Origin: Parapristionchus giblindavisi
Lineage: Eukaryota > Nematoda > Chromadorea > Rhabditida > Diplogasteridae
Direction of reading: 5' to 3'
DNA length: 64,000 nucleotides
Assembly: GCA_943737045.1 (NCBI GenBank)
Contig: CALSFV010000216.1
Location: 186,001 to 250,000 of the forward strand
The first letter of the stretch is position 1. Every line of letters begins with the position of its first letter. Shown here piece after piece: positions 33,507-45,264 of this stretch. A model generated the notes under the pieces. That model was not told the DNA's origin and made no database searches. It saw only the letters and a program-made list of their open reading frames with translations. Position numbers and translations under genes: made by a program.

Positions 33507-36500
33507 TAATACGTTGATTGGTCTCGCTTCCAGAAACTGAAAACATTGCAATTTCGTATATGTGCGGTATGTGAATAGTTATAGCACGATTACAGCGTTC
33601 CTCCTCTGATCTTGCATCACCCGCATCATCTTCATGCTCCTCACTATCCCAACTAGCATCATCTAATGGTCAACCATCACCATCCTCAGCCATGGCTCCT
33701 GATCTCATTATCGATCCAGAGAAAAGGGATATCAATCGATGGAGAGTCACCATTCCTACCGTAGTCCCAGTCAAGGATCCCGTTAACGGTGGGTCGTCTA
33801 AACTTTGATCTTTGATCTTTGATCTTTGACTCATTAATTCAGGTCGCTACTACTATGCCTACAACATTGAAGTGCAGAGGTTAGATGGGGATGAGAGCGA
33901 AACGAAGAGTTGGATGATTGTCAGGTACAGTAGCAGCCAAAAGTACTCGTACCCATAATTAGCAATGCCATAACTTTTGACTCAGATGAGCACTAAGGCT
34001 CATGTTTTAGCAGGATACTATAGTACTAGAGTGCATCATGTCCTACTCTCGTTGTTAGGATTCGTCGTCTTGTTATTGTGTAGCGATCCTGGAACCTCTC
34101 TGTACTTACTCATCAGTGATTATTTCCTCAGCGGGATTTTTCTGAGACTTGTCGTTAACAGGGTATGAACAACATTTACTGAGGAGTAGAATCCGCTATG
34201 CGATCCATTCGAGCTAATTCATTCCTCCGCGAAAATCAAAATTTCCGACACCCCTGAATTTGGGGAAAAATGTCATAACTCTGTGTTCAGTGAAACTGGA
34301 GGCTCCAAAGTTGGCAGAGGCGATAGCCCATGAGTGATACAAAGTCTGACCGAGTATGAGTCCGATCAGTCGAATTTTGAGAAATTTCGAATATTAATTT
34401 TTCTCATTTTTCGAGGTACAGGAAGTACCTGCCTAGGTTAATTTCCATTCTGTTTAACAGCCATATGTCTTCTATATATAGTAGACGACAGTATACTATT
34501 GTTTCATGAAATATCGAGTTCTTCGAGAGAAGTTACAGTTGGAGGAAAGAGGTAGAAAATAGTTAGGACACGATTTTCTATAAAGTAAATTGATTTTGTT
34601 CAGGGACTAAAAGAGCATCGATAGCCATTCTATTATACGAATCTTCTTTCCTCTTCATGATAATTGTTGTGGCAATGTCTGAGCTTAATCGGGCAAATTC
34701 TAAGAATTTCGAAAATATCGTGAAAAAAATTCTCCCCGATTAAGCTCAGACATTGCCACAACAATTATCATGAAGAGGAAAGAAGATTCATATAATAGAA
34801 TGGCTATCGATGCTCTTTTAGTCCCTGAACAAAATCAATTTACTTTATAGAAAATCGTGTCCTAACTCTTTTCTACCTCTTTTCTCCAACTATAACTTCT
34901 CTCGAAGATCTCGAAATTTAATGAAACAGTAGTAAACTGTCGTCTACTATATATAGAAGACATCTGCCTGCTAAACAGAATATAAAGTAACCTAGGCAGG
35001 TACTTCCTGTACCTCGAAAAATGATAAAAATTAATTTTCGAAATTTCTCAAAATTCAACCGATCAAGCTCATACTCGCCCTGGTTTTGTATCACTCATGG
35101 ACAATTATCTCTACCAATTTTTGAGCTTACAGCAACACTGAACACAAAGTTATGACATTTTTTTCCCAAATTCAGGGGTGTCGGAAATTTTGATTTTCGC
35201 GGAGGAATGAATTAGCTCGAGTGGATCGCATAGCGGATTCTACTCCTCAGTAAATGTTGTTCATACCCTGTTAACGACAAGTCTCAGAAAAATCCCGCTG
35301 AGGAAATAATCACTGATGAGTAAGTACAGAGAGGTTCCAGGATCGCTACACAATAACAAGACGACGAATCCTAACAACGAAAGTAGGACATGATGCACTC
35401 TAGTACTATAGTATCCTGCCAAAACATGAGCCTTAGTGCTCATCTGAGTCAAAAGTTATGGCATTGCTAATTATGGGTACGAATACTTTTGGCTGCTACT
35501 GTATATTGATTGATTGATTGATTGATTCATCGAATGATTTGATTATATATTTTATTGATTGATTCGGTTGATTTGTGCAGGCGCTACAGTGAGTTCTACG
35601 TGTTGGAGAGCAAGTTGCAGGAGTTTCATTCGGACAATCTTTCATTTCCCCAACTACCGGCAAAGAAGAATCTGGTGAGATTTTATTGAGCTTTTTGCTT
35701 TTGAATTTGTTAAAATCTTAGTTTTGCCCAAATCTTATTGTTAATCCTTGCTCAAAATGTGTCAATCTAATTCAGTCCTTTTTACAACCTGCACGATTCA
35801 AGTTTCGCAATCTCTAATTATTTGGTGTTTGTCGAGAATTGTGTTATGTCTTCTCCTTCACAACTGAAATACATACAATTGCAGTTATTCTCCGCCCAAA
35901 CACGTGAATTCATCGATCAATATCGCTACAATTTCGCTGCTTTCGTGTCAGGACTCTGCAAGCAGGTACGATGAGAGGATACTGTATGACAGATTTTAAA
36001 TTGATTGAAAAAAAAAGAAACTGTTGATCTATCTGTATCTCTCCGAAGAAATGGACTGAATTTATCGGCCATTCTTTTCCGGTCTTTTCCGATCATACAT
36101 TTTCGGTGCCCTCACCGAATTATTTTTATATAGTGGGTCTATTTAGAAAAATCGTTATTTTTCGCTTAAATTTTAATTTTTTACATAAAAATGAGCTTTA
36201 TATAGTGGGTCGACCCTGAAAATTAGTCGAATATAGTGGGTCAATCGTCACACTGTGAGGGTATGAAACTGTATGTTTTCCGATAGGATTCATCACTAAT
36301 TTTAAGTGCCATTTTACTACTCCCAATCATTGAAATTAGATTATTTTGAGACTCTTCTCGCCCGCTCTGATCTCCTCTTCGCTTTTCTCACTTCGAGGGA
36401 AGAGTTCAAGGACTCGCTCAATTTCAGCACTCTAAATCCAGTTAAGGTAGGGATGACGATAATGACTTAACTTGACTTAAGATACTTAGTTGCGATTTAA

Positions 36501-38374
36501 GTAACCTAAGGGCTTAAATCATACATTCAGATGGTTCGTAAGATGCCGTCAAAATTAACTCGAGAAAAGGGCCAGAATCTGAAACCGTTCGTGCTGTCTT
36601 TGATGGCCAATGCGTTGGCTGATCCGGGTTTGTTCTATTGATTATTTGGTAGGCACTGTGCAGGTACGGTAGTTCAAATGGAGCGAATGACGGGTCATGT
36701 TTTGTGATTTCCCCTGTTGATTTCTTGTTTCTTACATGGGATATCATTCTAGATGATAGTTAAAATTTGATATCAATTTTTTTCCAGTCAATGACCTGCA
36801 TTAAGAACTTTTGGAGGGAATACTTGCCACTAAACGACTCATTAGTCTATTATAATTATTACAGTGACTAGTAATCATAGCTGCGATGAGGAGCGCCTCG
36901 CAATCGAGGTCACAGAGGAAGAGTAAGTGGATCTTCAATCTTTGATCTTTGATCTTTCAATGTTGATCTTTGATCTTTGTAGTTCGATGTCATCGACGGA
37001 CTCTGCTCCATTCGTACTGTATTCGTCAGTGTACGGTAAGAATCTTGAAGATGTCAAATTACCAGAAGTACAAAGGAAAGAAGAAGGTGATGGAATGAGC
37101 GAGAAGAAGCAAAGAAAGGCAGATTCATGGACGAGGTAACTGATAATATTAAAGATCAAAGATTAAAGATCACGCAGTTGTCAGGGTTCTTCTTGTTACT
37201 TGTGAAGCATTTACAATATTAGAAAGACTAATCCTACCTATTCAACCGGTTTTCTTGTGCGTGTCCTAAAATGTGTTGTTTATTTCATACCCGCATAATA
37301 AAGTATTATATTATTATTATCTGCCGTACCAACATGATTCCTATTGCAGAAGCCCTCTCGATTCGATCATCCTTCTCGCCCTACCTTATCTGAGTCTATC
37401 AATCGATATCTTCCCTTCGGGACTCAAATCTCTTATCACTCGTCTGATCATCTATCTACTTCGTCTCTGCTCCTATCGAACCTTCAACGATGCGATCATT
37501 GTGCTCTTTAGGAGATTATTGGATAGGGTACTTTATTTTTTCAAGTTCTTTTTTTTTAAATTTGATAATAGTTTTTTTTTAAATTATTGTCTTGGTTTTT
37601 GTTTATTTTGAACAACTTGCACTTTTACAAAGCATAATTATAATATTTATTAGATGGGAATGAAATCTTTTGATTGATTATGTACTTATATACATTTGCG
37701 TGTGAGCATTTTTGATTGGTAGATCAAACTGCACTATGGTTTTCTATCAATCAATATAATCAATAAAATCAATAATCTATCATCCTCAGAGTCTGGACGA
37801 TGCCTCCCTGATTGCATGCATACAACTGACACAGCAGTCACTCTTCTGCCGTGAGGATATCGTAGTCACTGAACAGGTACGGTAGTTCAATTGTAGCGAA
37901 TGATGGGTCATGTATTTGATTTTAGGAGAAGGCACTACGTATGGAACTGGCGGATCGAAGGACAAAACAGTTTATCGAGGAGTCGATACCGCCTTATGTA
38001 TGTTTCTAATCAATCATCTGCATTCATGATCTAAACCAGCATATTCCAAGTTTCGCGCAACATTTTTGTTCTCGTTCTATTCATATTTATTTGATCGAAT
38101 GCTTTTTCCACATGCACAAAACCATCTAAACTCGCTGATTCGATGTTTCGCAATGTTTTATTCCAGCACCTGATCATGTAACTGTTTTCAAAGTGTAACT
38201 CCTCTTTTCCAGATGCTCCGCCTCTTGCCTCTCCGTGATCTTCGTTCACTTCTCTCAAATGTTCTTCACACCCTCCAATTTCCTTGTCTGAACAAACAAT
38301 TGACCTATGTACTACTGGATATCATCGTCGACGAACTCTTTCCTAATACTGTTGATGAACCTAAATCCGATTGA
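26394..38374 (+). CDS. SNX14: Sorting nexin 14 (PXA-RGS-PX-nexin C)
   Basis: ER/endolysosomal membrane protein of the SNX13/14/19/25 group. Twenty-eight exons (26394-26497, 26548-26624, 26677-26799, 28841-28967, 29312-29450, 29881-29994, 30219-30317, 31462-31653, 31738-31830, 31891-32022, 32140-32238, 32284-32349, 32674-32746, 32798-32924, 33118-33220, 33309-33377, 33596-33788, 33843-33924, 35581-35674, 35885-35965, 36351-36446, 36531-36627, 36865-36922, 36983-37135, 37350-37527, 37790-37876, 37926-37997, 38213-38374) join to 1029 residues. There are two N-terminal membrane segments (about 22-60), PXA (105-325, with [11 protein letters not shown]), RGS (about 326-520), an Asp/Glu/Ser linker, and PX (about 620-730, [17 protein letters not shown]). 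Nexin-C (863 to end) carries [20 protein letters not shown], close to human SNX14 near its C-terminus. Intron 12 uses a GC donor (AAG|GCACGC, 32350); exon 21 uses a TTTTGAG acceptor. Confidence 0.94.
26932..27661 (-). other. Possible antisense nested gene or transcribed ORFs in SNX14 intron 3
   Basis: The 2-kb intron 26800-28840 has minus-strand frames that are not simple repeats. One, ending at 27380, reads [19 protein letters not shown], then [18 protein letters not shown] second runs 27213-26932. A TATAAAA on the minus strand (28313-28319) could serve them. I could not build a complete model with consistent splice phases and recognise no family, so this may also be non-coding. Confidence 0.22.
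28585..28714. repeat. MITE (CACTACTTCAGAACAC family), copy 1
   Basis: Ends CACCACTTCAGAACACCGGA and, inverted, TCCGATGTTGAGAAGTAGTG. Better-preserved copy at 41902-42041. SNX14 intron 3. Confidence 0.7.
29183..29277. repeat. MITE (TGTTCAAAAGTCACGAAAAG family), copy 3
   Basis: GGTCAAAAGTCATGAAAAGG on the left, CTCTTTTCGAGACTTTTGAACA on the right as its near complement. SNX14 intron 4. Confidence 0.7.
31298..31431. repeat. hAT-type MITE (CATACATTTTCGG family), copy 2
   Basis: CATACATTTTCG at the left and GAGGGTATGAGAATGTA at the right, with TAGAGTGGGTCGATCCTCGC inside. I could not see a clear target duplication, so one end may be eroded. SNX14 intron 7. Confidence 0.6.
32456..32607. repeat. 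TTAA MITE (TTAAAGGC family), copy 4, with CT microsatellite
   Basis: GACACCCCGAGCT on the left, AAATTAGCTCGGGTGTAC on the right. A (CT)n run of about 45 nt (32489-32534) has expanded inside. It lies in SNX14's GC-AG intron 12. Confidence 0.65.
33458..33502. repeat. ATT microsatellite, SNX14 intron 16
   Basis: (TTA)n run; the poly-Tyr frame over it is an artefact. Confidence 0.95.
33928..35501. mobile_element. Tc1-like 1.57-kb fold-back element in the SNX14 PX intron
   Basis: Starts CAGTAGCAGCCAAAAGTA and ends with its complement, with TA on both sides (33926-33927 and 35502-35503), the Tc1/mariner target. CAGT plus GCCAAAAGTA resembles Tc1-group ends. The arms are almost 790 bp each and meet near 34715. 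Identical 63-codon frames (33977-34168 + and 35261-35452 -) are simply the two arms. No DDE motif seen. The left TA forms the second and third bases of the intron (33925 on), so the element supplies the bases from +4 of the donor. Confidence 0.88.
36094..36275. repeat. hAT-type MITE (CATACATTTTCGG family), copy 3
   Basis: CATACATTTTCGGTGCCCTC at the left, GAGGGTATGAAACTGTATG at the right, TATATAGTGGGTC blocks inside, and an 8-9 bp duplication (T)TTTCCGAT on both sides. SNX14 intron 20. Confidence 0.82.
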
Positions 38375-39450
38375 TTTCATCATTATAGGGAGCCATCCCA
38401 TATTCCCCACATCCTCATCTTGCTATATGTTCATATTTATTTATTGTTGAATTACATTCCTAGTTAGTGTATATCAAATAGTACTGATCACCTCAGTCTT
38501 ATTTAATTTAATGAGCTTCTGCCTAGTTCTTTCATTAGATTCTATATTTCGCTGATTTAGTATAGCCATCCATTCCAACTCCCTATATGCCATTCGATTC
38601 TTTGGTGCCGTACATTATATAATTCATAATAAAATGAGCTTTATCAAAATGTAATATTTAAGAGATTAAGCACAATACAGACTGGGCACAACACACCTAA
38701 AAATTCCAAAAAGAATGTTACTTACGTGTCAGCCACTGAATAGGAGATGAAAGTCTTGAAGGAGTAGATGAAGATATCCAATCTTGAGCTCTAGTCTTGA
38801 GTCCCATCAGAGACGAATCGACACAGACCTGTGGCTCCGACGTGAAGAATTAAGGCAATAAATGATGGATGAGATGGCTGTATATTATCTATGAACAAAT
38901 TAGTCAAATTACTATGTAGAAGATGAGGTGTTTCGATGAATGAAGACGTGCACATTGAATCTTTGATTATGTAAATTTGTTCAGATAAAGAAATGTCCCG
39001 AATGAAGATAGCGAGTGATCAGTCAAATCTATTATATTTGAATGTCTGAGAAAGAAATTCTTGATGAACGCGTATATACAGTGTATTCTTTAATCGATAA
39101 GTAGACTCCAATTGCTGAGGATGAACGACTCACAATCAGAGAATGCTCTCCTTCTATCATAGAGTATAGTTGAAGTATCTTTAATCATTGAATGTCAGAT
39201 TTTTTGTTATATCCAGTCTTGCAAAGGTAGTCTGAAATTTTAACTTGTATAATGATATCTTAATTTTTCTCAAAATATTGTTGATACGATAAAGTACATC
39301 ACTGGAATAGATTTGTTTCATTTATGTTGAAAATCTCAACTAGGGATCAATTGTGTGGGAGCGTGGGATTTTTTGGCAAAAGTGCATTAGCAAGTTTCAT
39401 TCGTTTCAGTTGATCTAAACATCCTCACCATTAATATATCTTTAAATGAT
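38375..39450. other. Gene-free interval: SNX14 3' region and receptor 5' region
   Basis: AT-rich. A polyadenylation-like AATAAAAT at 38627-38634 could end SNX14. A TTTCAG acceptor near 39405-39410, about 41 nt before the receptor ATG, could take a spliced leader. I see no coding frame or repeat otherwise. Confidence 0.5.
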
Positions 39451-41102
39451 ATGGAGGTAAACGAAGTATATGAAATCGTCGAATCGGCTCTCGCTTATTT
39501 ATGTTTCTCTCTGGTCATTATCACAATTCCTGTCTACATTACAATCATCGTGATTATTATCGTTCCGAGAAGAAATTTTATTCCTAAAACTAATATATTT
39601 TATCGAATATGCATGGTAACAGTAAAACTAATCGTCCTTTTCAAAACAATGTCATAGGTCGGTGGTTTGATTGATATCACATACATGTTCAATAATTACT
39701 TGCTTGGAGTTTTTCCCGCACGTGGCTTCTACTCAACCCATGATTCTAACCACTGCAAGGTTTAAAAATATTTAGCTTTCAGGGAACAAAAACAAAGTTT
39801 TCAGTTATATTTAATAATTTCATGGACCACTCGGTACAGTCAAGCCTCGACAGTTACCATTCTTGCTGTGAATCGACTAACAGCACTCATCTCACCAAAT
39901 CGATATCGAAAGGTTAGGTGCGGTAAATATACACGATGTGCGATATTGATCATCAACGTACAATCGTTAGTACTGGCCTGAGGACACTCTTCAGATGTGG
40001 ACGGATAGAGCTTGCATAATCATGAACATTCTCCAAATAGTACCACCCGCATGCTTAGGTTGTCTTCTTCTATTCTCAACTATCTCAACAATTCCTACAA
40101 AATGGAATGGCATCTACTGTCTGGTAATGAAGAAATGTGGGCCAAAATGATGATTCCTATATTTTCAGATAGACGATGGCGATTTCAAGTCGATCTTTTA
40201 TGGATTGTCAGCGGTGATTCAAACGTGTTTCGTACTGTACATAACAGTGAACTATTCCATACTTTTCGTCTACTTCAGACGACATATTCGACAGGTTGTT
40301 GTTGCAACTTTTTGATATTTACGAATTTTGTGAGAGAAATTCAGAATAATCAAATGAACAAAAACGACGAACAGGCTCGAAAGACAATCAAACAAGAGAA
40401 TCGATTACTGCTAATATCAATAGTGGTTTGTGCGATGGAGGTTATTAACTGTTTAAAAAATTACTACTTTCAAAATTTAAAAAAAAGTTTCGCATTGTCG
40501 TTAATCATGATTTCATCTCATGAACTCGGCTAAGAAAGTAGTACCTTTAACCGTTTATTCGCAGATCATTTGCTATATTCACTCATTTCTCACGTTCGTC
40601 GTGTTGACAGAGGTTGGCATTATCTCTCACTCATAATTTAAATGCACAGTCCGAGCTAATTTAAAACTCTCCACTCTGTCAATGATCTATCGTAGACAAG
40701 GAAGGCGCGAGAGAGTTGTAGCTAGGTTGCACCTTTAAGCATTGACAAATTTAAAACGATCAATGATAGTAATTAATAAACAAAAAAAGGATGTCCATAA
40801 TCGTCTGTATAAGGGCTGTTTGGAACAAAATATTTTCGGAAAATCGAATAATCGGAAATCCCAGTCTTGGTCTGAGCATTGTTTAGATGTCAATGAGAGA
40901 GTTCTACATGTATTTGAATGTCCTCTATGATGTGTATGCCTGCTTACCACCATATCTTCTTCTACTATTCTCGACTCCTTTCAAGAAACGCCTTATGACA
41001 ATATTTTATAGGTTCTAAAATATTCTCCATTCATGTTTCAGTTTTGATTTCAGAAGACCTTGCAAGAATTCGTCGATGGGATCAACAATGAGAGTGATAT
41101 GA
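39451..41102 (+). CDS. Seven-transmembrane serpentine chemoreceptor (srv/srg-like)
   Basis: Nine exons (39451-39615, 39658-39759, 39805-39912, 39995-40123, 40169-40294, 40345-40440, 40565-40612, 40887-41011, 41054-41102) join in phase to 315 residues. Hydrophobic segments fall in the order of a nematode 7TM receptor. TM1 is LCFSLVIITIPVYITIIVI; the TM3 region STVTILAVNRLTALISPNRY carries the NR motif placed as DRY in Srg-superfamily receptors. Later segments include NILQIVPPACLGCLLLF, SIFYGLSAVIQTCFVLYIT, RLLLISIVVCAMEVI and LPPYLLLLFSTPFKKRL. A short Arg/Ser tail ends the protein. The srv assignment is by resemblance; srg or srx are possible. Ligand unknown; such genes usually act in chemosensory neurons. 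Confidence 0.75.
40638..40738. repeat. TTAA MITE (TTAAAGGC family), copy 5
   Basis: TTAAATGCACAGTCCGAGC on the left and GTTGCACCTTTAA on the right, centre GAAGGCGCGAGAGAG. In the receptor intron 40613-40886. Confidence 0.7.
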
Positions 41103-41844
41103 GTACACAAACATATCACTAATATCAACAACAGACTTCTCTGAAACAGAAAAAATTGTTTGTTTAAGTTTTATTTCTGTTTGAGAGAATTCATCATTTT
41201 TCGCAAACAGAAATAAAACTTGAAAAATTGAGGTTGGATTATCTGTTGACCATTGTATTCAGAAAGTATGATAAAGGCTTTACACAAGTTTGTTAATCAA
41301 CTAATTTCAACAATCCTGCATACCATATGACATATTTTTAATAACATAAATATTTTTCATTAGAGATTGTTTAAAGAAGCGTAAAGTTGTATTATATCTT
41401 GATTCTCTCATCATACTTTATGATTGAATAAGCAATTATACATAAGTGGAAAAGATTTTTGTTTCGTTTGTTTCGAACCGACTAGATAGATATCGTTTGC
41501 ATGACATCTTGGATATCTTAAAAATAGTAAATGAACGTTTCTTAATAGGGAGCAATCCGGCTACCATACATCCATATATCCATATGCGAATAGTTTATCG
41601 GTGTTCAAATCCTTCCATTTCAACTTACTGGCAAAACAGAAATGCACATTTCAAGCATCAGAAAATTGGGATCAATAAGCGAAGTTATCTCGCTGTAATT
41701 GCACTAGGTGTTGCATTGGATATGTTGAATGAACCGTTTCGTCCATTTACCATCCGATCCCAGATATCAACCATGATCTGAAATTCAATATCATATCTTC
41801 AAAGAATATCCCATGTGTATTTGAAACTCTTTCCATATAGTCTG
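41103..41844. other. Gene-free interval between convergent receptor genes
   Basis: Contains a short inverted repeat (TCTGTTTG... around 41145-41220, AACTTGTTTAAGTTTTATTTC against GAAATAAAACTTG) and an unsupported 111-codon frame at 41446-41781. That frame might be a receptor relic, but I cannot align it to either neighbour. Confidence 0.35.
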
Positions 41845-42126
41845 TTTATAAGAGAGCGTTGAAGAGACACTCCTAGCTAATTTTACACTCCGCTCGGGCG
41901 GCACTACTTCAGAACACGGGACCAGTCCAAAAGAATAGTATAAAAGTATAAAATTCTAGTATAAAGACCCTTTCCTTTGCGTTTATTTTATCTTTTTGCA
42001 TTATTTTGGACCGTGTTCTGGTCCTGTGTTCTGAAGTAGTGACGCTCGGCCAACACTCTCTCATAAACAAAGAAAGGATACGGCATAGTCGGAGCGGGGT
42101 GTGATTGCTCGGGTTTCCCTTTAGGC
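41845..42126. repeat. TTAA MITE (TTAAAGGC family), copy 6, split by another MITE
   Basis: GACACTCCTAGCTAATTTTA on the left and GCTCGGGTTTCCCTTTAGG on the right. The CACTACTTCAG element 41902-42041 sits in its middle, flanked by CGCTCGG. The MITE overlaps the 3' coding end of the minus-strand receptor. Confidence 0.65.
41902..42041. repeat. MITE (CACTACTTCAGAACAC family), copy 2
   Basis: CACTACTTCAGAACACGGGA at the left; GTCCTGTGTTCTGAAGTAGTG at the right is its near complement. Nested in 41845-42126. Confidence 0.85.
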
Positions 42127-44255
42127 TCATTTTGAGTGCAAACTTGTTAATTGTATCACTATTGGATATGATTGGTATTTCCGCATATTCAGAGCGTACA
42201 TACCGACGTACCTTTCGCGGATCATTTCTCATAATGAAAACCAATGACATCATCAAGGGACCTGACACAAGAACATTCTGAAATTTTAAATCGCCTTTGC
42301 TTGTTTAAAAAGGTATCATTCTCACAAAATTCAATCTTATAATCGCTATTAAGATAGGAGGCAAGCTGGATACATCAAAGATATAGACCAAATCGAGAGT
42401 TATTAAAGTTCCGGCGTAGGTTATTCCCACCACTAATGCCTGAAACTTGATAGCCATATTTTCATTCACTCATGCACTGTACCTGTGCCAAAAATATGGA
42501 ATTGAGCTTCTCACGCATTTTCACAACTCGTGATCTCAGAGCAAAATCAGATGTCTGTAAATTGAGATTATATTCATGTTCAAGACATTATAATGTAAAT
42601 GTGAATATTAAACGCAAACCCCAAGCTAATTTTAGTCTTCGCATTGGCAATAATCTCTCGTAGACATATGTACATATAAAGCGGGAGAGTGTTGCGATAG
42701 CGGAGAGTTTCAAATTAGCTCGGTGTTGTCTTAATGAAACATCCCATGCTCCGCTCAATATCAGAGAACTCTTGATCTCTTATGTCTGAGATTATTATCA
42801 TGCCAAAGAGATTAAAATTTAATTGAGTTTTGAATTTAAACATAACAAACCAGTTGCCGCTTCGTAATCATCAATGAATGAAATATGACGAAAAAGGCTA
42901 ATGGCGCTATTACGATGATGCTCAATCCAAGTATGGCACATTCTAAACTCATTCAAATTATTGACACTTTCTGAATCCATTCAAATTATTGTCTTGCTAA
43001 GGAAAAGCAAGAAAAAATCGAAATCTTTCAAAACTGTAATTGACCAGTGGAGAAACTTTGTGGCTGTCCCGGTGGTCCAAAGAAAAACAACGTCCCGCCT
43101 CGCTTGATCAGCCACGATAACTCTTCGCTCTAGAAGCAGTGTAATAAATAAAAATTCAAAAGCTTCTATTTGTGTGATTTGTCTTTTTCATATTATTGGA
43201 GTAAAGCACAATTATTAATATGTTTTGTATATTATTATTTAGGACTTTAATGTGCATGTAACACTAAGCATGCACAACCGCAATGTACAGTAGTATTGAT
43301 AGATTTAATAAGCACCTTAATTTAATAGTTAATAAATACCTTAATATAATCATTCTCTGGTTGCCACTCAAAACCTCCCAATACGTATCCATACACATTA
43401 AGTAGGAGTAGTGTGCACGCACCAATTTCGATGACGGCTTGAACTCTTCAATGCATCAGTGATGAAAGTGGAAAATGATAGATTACGCGATAGTAATTAT
43501 AAGTTACCGATTCGAGAATTTCAATCTGAAAAAAGCGAAGGAATCAAGCATTGAATGTATTCGTAGAAGAAGATAAATGAAAGAAGGAACAACAGCGACT
43601 GTGAAAAATGCGAGAATACCCTGAAATCTTAAACTAATCATTAGTCAAAAATTAGTAAATTCACTAGTTTCAGTGGTTTAGGCAAGTTTGCTCTACAGAT
43701 AGGTCCTTCGCAATACAACGCTGCATAGGGGGATATGAGATGAAATCGAAAAAGAAATCCAAAATTGAATTCGTGAATGAGAAAAGTAACCTGTAATATG
43801 TATTATAAGAAGAAGAATGGTTTATCAATTCGAAGATATTACCACAGATGAAGTTTTCTCATAAGATTTTCTGTTCTAAGAAATTCACTGCTTATAACAA
43901 AACATCAGAAATTGAATTGCTTACTTTTCAAGAGGATGTTTCGCAGATATTTCTTATTACGAAGAAATCGAACAGTAAGAAATTGTAAATTTAAGCAATT
44001 TTTCTGTTTGAGTATACCTGATCACAGATATAAGCCCATCTGATATAATTATTGTATGCTCTTCCCTTATGATAAAGTATATAAAACACAAGAGGATGCA
44101 CTGTAGCCATAGAGAAAAATGGCAAATATTGTTGAAATCTAAACAAGCAAACTTGTTAAATGGTGAGGACGAATAACAAACGTCATGGCGATATCCAAAG
44201 TGAAATCACGATCGATATGTAGACCGTATTTGAGAGTTCCGTTAGCAAATGTCAT
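41909..44255 (-). CDS. Seven-transmembrane serpentine receptor (sri/srh-like) with MITE-derived C-terminus
   Basis: Exons, 5' to 3' on the minus strand: 44255-44182, 44138-44018, 43790-43665, 43620-43508, 43445-43340, 42439-42326, 42277-41909; phases join to 340 residues. Starts MTFANGTLKYGLHID. FQQYLPFFSMATVHPLVFYIL is the first helix. HEFNFGFLFRFHLISPYAAL then YCEGPICRAN resembles the TM2-3 region of Str-superfamily classes sri/srh. GILAFFTVAVVPSFIYLLL, then NVYGYVLGGFEW, GITYAGTLITLDLVYIF and LVSGPLMMSLVFIM follow, with basic RKVRRYVRS after the last helix. The last 67 or so residues come from the MITEs at 41845-42126, so the original stop was probably lost. Exon 1's donor leaves an intron of 43 nt. 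The gene may be functional or a recent pseudogene. Confidence 0.65.
42608..42734. repeat. TTAA MITE (TTAAAGGC family), copy 7
   Basis: TTAAACGCAAACCCCAAGC at the left; AAATTAGCTCGGTGTTGTC then TTAA at the right. In the 0.9-kb intron of the minus-strand receptor. Confidence 0.7.
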
Positions 44256-44672
44256 TTCATTCGATCTGCCTCAAATACAATACAAAATACTTCGACATTG
44301 AGACTTATCACAAGAGCGAAAATAAAGAAATAATTGATCCCATGACGATGGATACAAAACGTATTTGTTAAGCGTTTCACTACACAGACAATAGCTCTAT
44401 TCCTCTTATTATGCGCTCCTACATTTCCTATTTGCCATAAGCAATTACACACGACATATCTACAAATAAAAGGTACTTACCTTCATTTTGACGAACTTCT
44501 TTCCTCTGTTTCATTGGCCTTCATTTTTTCAAATCAAAGTCTCAGTTTATGAGTGCACCTGTTCGATAAAGGGGCAAATAAATGTTCTTTAAGCGGACTC
44601 AAATATAGTAGTAGTTATAACTCAAGCGAAATGCTCTCAACTACTATTATATTATCTGTCTGACAGTTTTTG

Positions 44673-44792
44673 TTAAAGGGACGTAATCTCTCTCAATGGC
44701 CTCTTCATTGTGCACGCTATTTCTCTGTTCTATAACAACGAGAGAGCATTGCGCGTCGAAGAGACCTTTGAGAGAGGTCACTGTCCCTTTAA
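44673..44792. repeat. TTAA MITE (TTAAAGGGA family), copy 1
   Basis: TTAAAGGGACGTAATCTCTC at the left and its near complement ending TCCCTTTAA at the right. Nearby sister at 45173-45264. Distinct from the TTAAAGGC family, though both have GAGAG cores. Confidence 0.78.
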
Positions 44793-45172
44793 ATCTTTTG
44801 AATATAACATCGCAGTATCAATGTTTTTATGTTCAAATGTTGAAAAGATTACACGAGTCTAGTCTACGAGAATTTAAATATTAGAAGGCCATGCTCTATC
44901 AGAAGGATGCTTGCGATATTAAAATATATATATAGCAACATTAAAATTCTAAAATATGAGACGATAGTTGCTTCTTCTTATCAAACATTTTATGTTAATA
45001 AGCGCTTGAGCGCGTAGAAACTTCAAGATAAAGTACAATTATTAACACATATGATATCACATTATAGCATAGTTGGTTATATATAATTTTGAAGCTCATT
45101 GAATAATTTATCACACAAAACACTTGAACCACCCAGTTTCAGATTTGGGGAGTGTTTATTTATTAAAGGGAG

Positions 45173-45264
45173 CACAACGTCTCTCAATGCTCTCTCGTTG
45201 TTGCAGAACAGAGAAATAGTATGCGCAATTTAGAGACCATTGAGAGTGGTAACGCTCCCTTTAA
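45173..45264. repeat. TTAA MITE (TTAAAGGGA family), copy 2
   Basis: TTAAAGGGAGCACAACGTCT at the left and AACGCTCCCTTTAA at the right. The rest of 44256-45747 is AT-rich with no gene I can support. Confidence 0.75.

Noticed and set aside
33534..33566. 33-nt exon ([11 protein letters not shown]) between SNX14 exons 16 and 17
   Set aside because: Borders and phase fit, but the following intron would be only 29 nt, below the usual nematode minimum.
33977..35452. Two identical 63-residue membrane-like frames
   Set aside because: They are the two arms of the Tc1-like palindrome, so identity is structural and not evidence of a gene.
41446..41781. 111-codon frame as a gene
   Set aside because: No family resemblance, no splice context, no start signal; kept only as a possible relic.
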